Assembly: GCA_019925095.2 (NCBI GenBank)
Contig: CM034388.1
Location: 7,586,501 to 7,650,500, forward strand
Origin: Dendrolimus kikuchii
Lineage: Eukaryota > Arthropoda > Insecta > Lepidoptera > Lasiocampidae
DNA: 64,000 bases
Direction: 5' to 3'
Of this stretch, positions 1 through 9,300 are shown piece by piece (position 1 is the stretch's first letter; each line of letters starts with the position of its first letter). The notes below the pieces were generated by a model. That model had not been told where the DNA came from. It worked only from the letters and a program-made list of their open reading frames with translations, and did no database searches. A program made the translations under genes and the position numbers.

Positions 1-60
1 TTTAGTCATTCTTTCATCATGCATTCTTTCCACATGCCCGAACCAGAAGAAAATACCGTT
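1..60 (-). repeat. RTE-like LINE fragment
   Basis: The first 50 bases resemble the 49176-49210 part of the RTE-like LINE copy at 48935-49320, with the shared words TTTAGTCATTCTTTC and ACATGCCCGAACCA. The copy is diverged and cut off by the window edge. Confidence 0.45.
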
Positions 61-240
61 GAAAAAGAATAAAATATACTGACTAGTGAACATCAGCAGA
101 GGGAGATTAAAAAATTAACAAATCAAACACATAGTAAACTTTTGTAAAATGGTCGCGTAGAGTGAAATTAAAAATTTCATGAAATATTTTCGGCATATAA
201 ATGAAGTAGTTGTTTAAGTAAGTAATATATTGTAAATTAC

Positions 241-340
241 CTGAGCGCAGTGATAGAAGTCATTGAATGACAGATATTGCAACTTCCGTTTTGCCGTTTC
301 GAATCTCATGCATGCAATGAAGACAACTGCACCATATTTC
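241..340 (-). CDS. FIBP: FIBP coding exon (KLQYLSF block), last in window
   Basis: A 100-nt exon with acceptor GTTTTAG and donor CAG|GTAATT. It joins in frame to the exon at 846-991 through a split lysine codon. It encodes [14 protein letters not shown], one of the best conserved FIBP motifs. It ends in phase 0 and the rest of the gene lies left of the window. Confidence 0.82.
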
Positions 341-3300
341 CTAAAACAGAATTATTGGTGAAGAGCCCTAAACAGATGACGAACTCTTTCTCTCATTTGA
401 CTAGGGAACCCTAAAAATGCATTTAATTTAACGTAAACTTTTTTAAAAACTACACATCCGATCGCATTCGAATCAATGTTCATTGGAGACATTTTACAAG
501 CATTATTCATACCTTCAATTTTTACAAAATTCGTCTTTTAATCAATGTAAACCAATTTTTGACAAACTGTTTTTTACCACCTTGAGTTTTTTCAGAAGTT
601 TCCACTCCTTAGTTCAAAGTTAGAAATAGGGAAGAAAAAGTTAACAACATTTACGATTTTGCAAGAGAGAAGTGGACCACCTAATGACTCAATTCAAAAA
701 GTCCCCAAAAAATGTTTATGACTTAAAAATCTATCTAATAAGAACACTTATGTACACTGATTTGTTTTTATCCCCAAGTTACATGTACACCTTGTTTCTA
801 TTTATTTAAGATTTCACAACATAATAACCCTAAAAATGATCTTACTTAGCCAATGGTTCAGAAAGCAAGAAAGTGCTCTTGATATTAGCAACAACATTGC
901 CAGGCATTTCTTCGACAGTTTTGAAAACTCTACGCAAATTATCGAACTGACGGCGACAACATCTTAAAGGCGCGCCTGAACGCTCTGCCACCTGAAACAC
1001 ATTACATTTCATTTTAATGGCCTTGCTTATAAAGCCTCTTAACGATACGGTGGCTAAGTACCTATCAAAACTAAACACCCTCAGCGTTATTAATAAAAGC
1101 CTTAATTAATGTTCTAAACATTAGTTAACTAAGCAATTCATTAAGCCTTAAACATTATTTTAAAAAATCTTATTCAAAAACAAATAATTTCAATTGCTTA
1201 ACTAAATACTACTTAGCTTTTTTATCCTAGTGACTTTTTGGTAGAATAGGAACGGTACAAGCAATTTTCTTTGACAGCTGATGCACTATGTACTCAGCAC
1301 ATAGAAGTGTTATTTATAATTGAAGCTAGGTTAACGATCATTGCGATTTTATTTTCATATTGTTATAAATATTTCATCATAGGGTCCATTCTTTATTTAT
1401 AAACCTTAGCAAAGAACTATATCCGACGCAATAATGATTTTTTGTGTAAACCTTTCTTTTGGCGGAAGACCAAAACGACCCAATTTTGCTGAACTAATTC
1501 TAATTTTGAAATATTTAATTAGTGTATCAAATAAATAAATGTAAACAAAACCAACAATAAAATACTTTCTTACTTTAAAATTAAAATAAAGACATAAACA
1601 TATTCTTATTTACTTAAATCTATTGGCACATCCCTGTGTAACAACTTATATCGAATCATCTATTTGAATAGAATACGATACGGCTTTTCCACATTCTCGC
1701 GAGAACTATGGGGGAAACTGAAAATATGAATGTCTTCTCGCGAGAACTCTATGTGAGTGTAGTGCAATCTATAGAATGATTACCAAGTCTTACCACATTC
1801 TGTATGCCACATCACTGACCTGAGGCAACAATTAACATTTTACTTCTCAATTATAAATATTTAATGTGTTATTTTACTCTAAAAACACTTCTTTAAATAT
1901 GTATTTGTTGTGGACTGTAAATATTTTAATTATAAATAAAAACTGCACGTGCGAAATATATGATGATTTTAATGGCAACGGAGGGAAAATATACAGATAA
2001 AAGAAAAAAACTAACTTCGTTCTAAATTCAAATATTTACTGGCCAGTACTATGCCACACTAAAGTAATAAATACTTTTTGTTGGAGATTCCAACATGCTA
2101 GGGCCTTGGCAAATACAAAATTGTGCCTAGCAACACTTATTTAATAATATTATAAGATATAGTTTAAGTTTCTATAAAGATTACAAATTTAAAATATTGG
2201 CTTATACTATTTAACTACAAACATCTAAATTGTATAATACCTTAACTTAAAAGTAAAATAAGCAGAAAAAAACTAAAACATGACACTATTCATAAATAGG
2301 CAAGATACAAATGTTCGTTATTGAACGCTCATATAATTTTCCATTAGGCGTTTTGACTTGTAGAGCTCTAACTTTTCCATCCTTTCCAGGATATACCTTG
2401 GTTATCCGAGCCATCGGCCAGTACATAGAAGGAGTATTAGGCTCTTTAAGTAATACAAGCATACCTACAATAACGTTAGGTTTGTCCTTGCGCCATTTAG
2501 GACGACATTGCAAGGAGTTTAAATATGATTTATGCCAAACTTTCCAAAAAGACTGTTTAATTTTATCAATCATCGACCAATATTTGAGTCTGTTCATTGG
2601 TACAAGCGTAAGATCGTGTTCTGGATAAGCCGTTAACGGCTGACCAATAAGAAAATGACCTGGCGTGAGAAACGAAAAGTCATTAATATCGGATGACACA
2701 ACAGGCATTAATGGTCTTGAGTTTAATATGGCCTCAATATGAATTAAAGTACTATTTAACTGTTCATAAGTAAGAGTAGCACCATTAAGTATACGTTTCA
2801 AATGAAATTTCATACTTTTTACCGCTGCTTCAGCCAGACCAGCAAATACAGGAGAATAGCTGGGAATAAAATGAAATTTAATTTGTTGTTCAGCAGAAAC
2901 ATTGTATACTTTCGTTTGATGATCTGTTGAAGAAAGCAGCTTATACAAATCAACTAAATGGTTCCGAGCACCTCGAAAATTAGTTCCATTATCGCAATGA
3001 ATTTCAGTGGGCAGCCCCCTGCGAGAAATAAATCGATTTAAACAAGCAAGAAAACACTCGGTAGTCAAATCTGAGGCTAACTCAAAATGAACTGCTTTTG
3101 TTGCAAAACAAACAAATATACACACATAACCTTTTGTAATAATAGCACGCCTTACTCGCGAATTTTTAATAGGCGTAGGACCTGTAAAATCCAAACCAAC
3201 TATCTGAAAAGGCCTTGCAGCTGTAACGCGCTGTTGTGGCAAGGAACCCATTAGTTGCTCTGCAGCGATTGCCTTATGTCTAAAACATACTATACATTTA

Positions 3301-6300
3301 TGTATTATCTTTTTAATGTGTCTTATACCATTAACAATCCAATAACGCTGGTTTAAATTAGATAACAATAACTTGGGACCGGCGTGCAACAATCTTATGT
3401 GTTCATGCTGAATTATAAGATCCGTTATTCTCGAATCTTTAGGTAAAATAATCGGATGCTTCTGATTGTAAGATAAATCGGAGTTATGAAGCCGTCCACC
3501 TACTCGCATTACGCCCTGAGAATCAATAAAAGGATGCAGTTGTTGCAACGAACCTTTTACATTCCCATTGTTATTTACAGCATTGATTTCATCACGAAAC
3601 CAGTAATTTTGTTCGTTTTTAATAATTAACAATAAAGCATTCTGCAACTCATGAGAAGCTAAATAAACAGACTTAGCTTTATTATATCTATTTTTACAGT
3701 TGTGACAAAATCTCCTAACGTATGCAAGTACTCTGATCATTTTATTTAAGTCGGAAAACCTATCTAAGTATCTAAAAACAGAATTACTACTAGTTGATAA
3801 AAGCACAATGTCCCCCTGAAACTCTGGAGAAGTTTTTAAATCTGGCACTTCAGAAGGCAACTCAAAATTAACATTAAAATTATAATCACCAGATTGTAAA
3901 AAATTTGCACCATACCACCACATACTGCAATCCGCAATCTGATGTGGATCCAAACCCTTGCTTACTAAATCAGCTGGATTATCGTCAGATTGCACATAAA
4001 GCCAATGCCATTTAGAATTTAACTGATTAATTACTCGCACTCTATTCGATACGTAAGCTTGTAATTTTAAAATGTCAGTTTTTAACCAAGCCAAAACTAT
4101 CTTCGAATCGGTAAATAAATAAATATCATGAATTTCAATTTTTAATTTAAGAGTATTAAAAACTTTCATCATTAACTTAGCCAAAATTAAACTGGCATTA
4201 AGCTCAAGCCGAGGAATAGTCAATGGCTTTGCACACGGATTTATTCGGGATTTCGAACAAAGTAAAAATAATTTCGCATTACCTGTTACATCCACCGTGC
4301 GTAGATAAATACAACATCCGTAGCCTACCGTACCTGAAGCATCAGCAAAACCTATAAGCTGTACTTTCTTTATATGTGTTGAAAGCAACAAATTCCTATT
4401 TAAATAAATAGCTTTCATATTTTTCAAGCTTTGAGCAAAACGTAGCCATTCTGCTATTAAAGGCTCTGAGGGTCTGTCATCCCAATCTAACTTCTCAAGC
4501 CAAAGTTTTTGTAAAATTATTTTAGCTTTAACCGTAACCGGACTAACAAAACCCATAGGGTCGTAAAACTTTGCAATACAACTTAAAATCGATCGTTTTG
4601 TGAAAATGTTATCGTAATTAAAATTATCAGGACATTTAATAATAAAACAATCCTTACTTACATCTAAAAATAAACCTAATGTTTTTGTACTGTGAACGTC
4701 ATTATTTAATAAATCGATATGACCATCCACTTGTTTATCAAGAGATATTCCTGCGAGGATTTCAGACACATTCGATGACCATTATGAGTTTCGAAACCTC
4801 TGAGTCTAAATAATTCACACAACTGTCATTTAGCTTCAATCACTGTATTCCTCTCTGAGTGAGAAAAGCAAATGTCATCAACATATGTACAATTTTTAAT
4901 CATGAAAGATGCTAGATCTCTTTGGCTATTCTTTAAATCAACATACTCGTCAACATAATGTTTATAGTTTGTAAATAAGTGTTTAGCTTTATGTCATTTC
5001 TTTTCTAAATTATAAAATCTATGGAGCGCCAAATCAAAAGAATTACCTAGTGTACTATTGATATGTTCTAGGGGAATTTTTAGAGGTAAATCTACCTGAA
5101 ACTTATCGTATTCTAATTTCACAGAGCACTGAAAAATATTCTCTGCAATTTCTTGTTCAGACAAAATCTCATTCTGTATTTGAGGTACACTTTCACATTC
5201 CCAAAAACGTTTAAGAATAGAGTCTGTATCCTCATTCAAGCAAATGAGCGAGACGAGCTTGGACGGTCGTGGTGTTAATGGAAAGTCACCACCAACTATG
5301 TACCCAAATTGACTATACAAAATATGAAAAGAATCTGTCTGGTTGTTATGCTGAGTAATGTACTTATCCACGGCGAACTCAGTCTCTGTTTGTTGCATAT
5401 TTTCGCCGATAGGCCATTTTAGTGCTTGGAAAGTAACATCAACTCCTAATAGTAAATTAATCTCAGACATAATATTATATTCTGGATCTGCCAATGTTAT
5501 GCCGGAGGGAATACTCATTAAATCGATATTGTTTTGTGGTAATGGGCATGTAATTTTGTCGACCACATTGCATATAATATTTACTTTGAATTCAGAAGTC
5601 AATGAGTGAACCTCTATTGGAATTGCATAATTAACTTTATTATTATGATTATTAACTCCTATAATATTCGAATTAATTCGCACCGGAGTAAGCCCTAAAA
5701 CCTCCACAGCTTTTTTTGTTATCAAATTGACCTGAGAAGCAGAGTCCAGTATGGCTTTGACACGTACTTCCAGGTTATTTCGTCCATACATCTTCACTTG
5801 AGCTGTTGGAATTATAGTTTGACAAGCATTATCTCTAGAAATTAAAGTAATGGGTGTGTTATTGTCATCATAATGAACAAGAGAATTGTGCTTTTTCTTG
5901 CAAAGGGCGCATCTAAAATGGAACCTACATTTACCTAAATGTGAATTGAGACAAATCGTACATAGTTTTTTGTCTTTGACAAACTTAACTCTCTCCGCTA
6001 AAGGTAAAAGTTTAAACTTATTACATGAAAAAATCTTATGGTCACAACACTCGCAGAAAAAACATGGTTGTTTAATTGTTACCGCGCTAACATTTGTCCT
6101 GGATGACCTCGCCTCCCTGGTAGTGGGCTCGGCGCTTTCCATCGCAAGCGCTCGCCTCTCTAAGAATTCCAAGAAATCGGAGACATTGTGCTCGTCCTCC
6201 AAGCTACGTTCTAGTTGGTAAGCGCGGGCCGTATAACTATCAATTTTACGTAACAAAATACACAACAATATAGGGTCCCATCCATCGATACAAACATTTA

Positions 6301-9300
6301 TGTTTCTTAAAGAAGCTAAATTTTGTCTAACTGTACATATAAAATTCCTGAAACTCTGCGGTGAAGCCTTACATACAACATCTAAATCTAATAATTGGTA
6401 CACTAAGTCAGAAATTATCTTATATTGATTATAATATCTATTTTTCAATAAAGTCAACGCTTCAGCGTAGCTTCCCGCGACAAAAGGTAAGTTTTTTACA
6501 ATATTGTAAGGTTCATCCTTTAAAAACGACCTTAAATAGTGAAGTTTTTGTATATGGTCTAAAGATTTATCGTTATCAATGAGTGAATTAAATAAATTAA
6601 TAAAAATAATATAATCATGGTGACTTTTACCGTCGAACGGTTTAATTTCAATGCTAGGTAGTTTCGCCGAAGCACTCGGAGGGTTACTAGGTGGTTGTAT
6701 CAGCTCCTTGACCTTCCTCTTCTCGATCTCGCAGTCAAGAGCTCCCAGCACCTCGTAATATTTGCACTCGGTTTCCTCGATCGCCTCGTCATCGTCGTCG
6801 CCGTAGATGAAAACCTCCTTACAAAGTTGCTCATAATCTTTATATTTTTGCAAAAGATTATCTTTCCTCGCAAGCAGCTCTGAAGTTAACATCTTATCAT
6901 ATTGATTCGCAGCGTTTTGCGCACGTGTAATTGCGGCCTTGCAATATCCTCGTTCCTTCTTTAGCTTGCTTAAATTTTCCATTGTGCAATGCTTTATCGG
7001 GTCCAAAGAAAAAAATATTTCCGACACAAACCTTGTCGGTTTTAGGAACCAAAAGGAAGAAGAATAACAATAAACGGCATTTAAGGACCAAAAAGAATAT
7101 GTTGAACACTTCTTTAAATATGTATTTGTTGTGGACTGTAAATATTTTAATTATAAATAAAAACTGCACGTGCGAAATATATGATGATTTTAATGGCAAC
7201 GGAGGGAAAATATACAGATAAAAGAAAAAAACCAACTTCGTTCTAAATTTAAATATTTAGTGGCCAGTACTATGCCACACTAAAGTAAACAAAAAAATAT
7301 CTTAAACTTCCCTTTAGATATTGGTTCAAATATTAAAAGTTTTTTGGAAACAAAAATCCCTTCAGTCCCCCCAAAAACTTCTATTGACTTTATAAACAAA
7401 ATGTGACATTTAATGTTGGAAGATTGGTTCTATATGCCACCACAAAATAGTTTTTTACTTATTAAGGTTCAGAGATAAATTTTTAGTTTTAACTTGATTT
7501 TTTTTTAAATTAGGAAAATTTTGAAGTTGTTACATCAATCGATATAATAAAACTACGTTTTAACGGTTTTAAGTGTGGCAATTTTATTTGATTTTGGTTT
7601 TTCCGACGTTTCGGCCACTTTTCAGTGGCCGTGACCACGGAAGACAAAGATGTCAAGTGTCAACGAGTATTGTTAAAGTTTTATTTAGCCTACCGCCAAC
7701 TTGTTAATTTTAATTATTTAATTTTAATTTTGTTTATGGTTATTAATTACTCTATGGGAGCCTAATCTAATTTACTACCGCTTCGCAACATGTTATGGCT
7801 TGAAGAGAAGAAGCGGCGCAAGAAACTCTTCAGCAAACATGCCTAGCTCTAATAATTTTATATAATATTAAAATGGGTGGAAGGAAAAATAAAAGTAATT
7901 ATCAGTCAAGTTGGTTTCTGTTCCGTTGTACGCAGAAAGAGCTCACAGTGTCTTGAGGTCTGGCAGCTGGTTTTTGCTGGGTTTGGGTCTTAATAGTTTT
8001 GATGATTGGATCCCAAACAGGTGGTACTTGCCAACCATCTTCTCTATTGAAATTTGGGTGTTTTTTGATTTCAATAGCCTCACGCATCATTCTAGGTATG
8101 AAACGATTCTCTTTCGCGAGTGTGGGTTATCAAATCTGATGTAGTGGTTGGGTTTATCCAGCGTGTGTTCACTGATCACAGACTTCGTAGACCTTGTGTG
8201 TTTCATGTCGGCAATGTGTTCTTTTACTCATGTTTTTATCCTCCTCTTTGTTTGCCCAATGTATGACAATCCACACTCACAATCAAGCTTGTAGATCAAT
8301 CGATATGTTTCGATTTCTATGTGTTCCAATATTCTCTACTCACCAATATTAAAAAAAAAACTAAAACTAACTAAGAATACGCGTCATTGCTGTGTGTGCA
8401 GGCCCAAGGCAAGTAAAATGTCATTAATTGTTGTGTTCCTATTGTCAATTATCAGAAAAAACATAGATAGAGTTGCTGCGAGTCACTGGTACTATTATAT
8501 TAAAAATTACTTACTTTTCAATCAACATTTGCTTGGTAGGTTCATCAATTTGAAAGATCATCTGTTCGGATAACTTTGATGGAACAGTGAGCAGCCGCTC
8601 CAAGAGGGCAAAAGTCCTGCAAAATTGTATAGATATTCCTTTAAAACAAAATAAAACCTGCCAAGTTTTCATAGCTTTTATTTATCACTGTGTTGTTATC
8701 AAAGTTGGATGACTAGATTATACATGATAACCCATTAACATAAACATTATACATGATTTTGGAGTTTTGTGAAATATACAAAAATTCAATAGAAATATTA
8801 TAATATATTATTAGCCTTAATAGAGACAATAAGAAAAGTGTTAATGGACACTTTCTTAGTAAGAATACTTTTAGTTAATTTAGGTTATATTTAAATTACT
8901 TATTAATCTTTTGAGATTAGATGGCAATATTAATAAGGTATTTCTTTCTAAATACCTTATTCATAAAAAAAAAATATTGTTAGCAGGTATTTAAAGGTTT
9001 TTGGTGAAATAAAACAAAATCAAAAAATGTAGTAGAATTTTGTTACTAGGGCAAAACAATATCAACTCTTATATACTACTTATATCCCACTTGTTAGGGG
9101 AATGCGTAGTTTAACTCCTATATTTGCAAGATAGATTAACATAACAGAGGTGGGACTGGTTCGCTAATATAAAGTCACACAGGAGGTGTTTTCATATTGT
9201 ATGGAAGTATCCTTAAAACAACGAAAGTAACCAACATAGCTTGGAAAGTATAGCACGCTGATGATGAAACAGATGAATTTTTAGGACAAATGCAGACTGA

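Larger units (their letters stand above)
1884..7288 (-). mobile_element. BEL/Pao LTR retrotransposon, internally deleted
   Basis: A 5.4-kb element on the minus strand, bounded by 184-bp direct repeats (LTRs) at 1884-2067 and 7105-7288. These differ at only about three positions, so the insertion is fairly recent. Between them lie a gag-protease reading frame (7027-4994) and a connection-RNase H-integrase frame (4769-2286). The order, the DUF1759-type gag, the aspartic protease with DSAS and the integrase with a C-terminal DUF5641-type region are typical of BEL/Pao. The reverse-transcriptase core is largely deleted between the two frames, so this copy cannot be autonomous. A target-site duplication is not clear. 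It sits inside a FIBP intron, in the same orientation as FIBP. Confidence 0.92.

Noticed and set aside
2311..2628. Plus-strand frame of 105 codons
   Set aside because: Antisense shadow of the BEL/Pao integrase frame.
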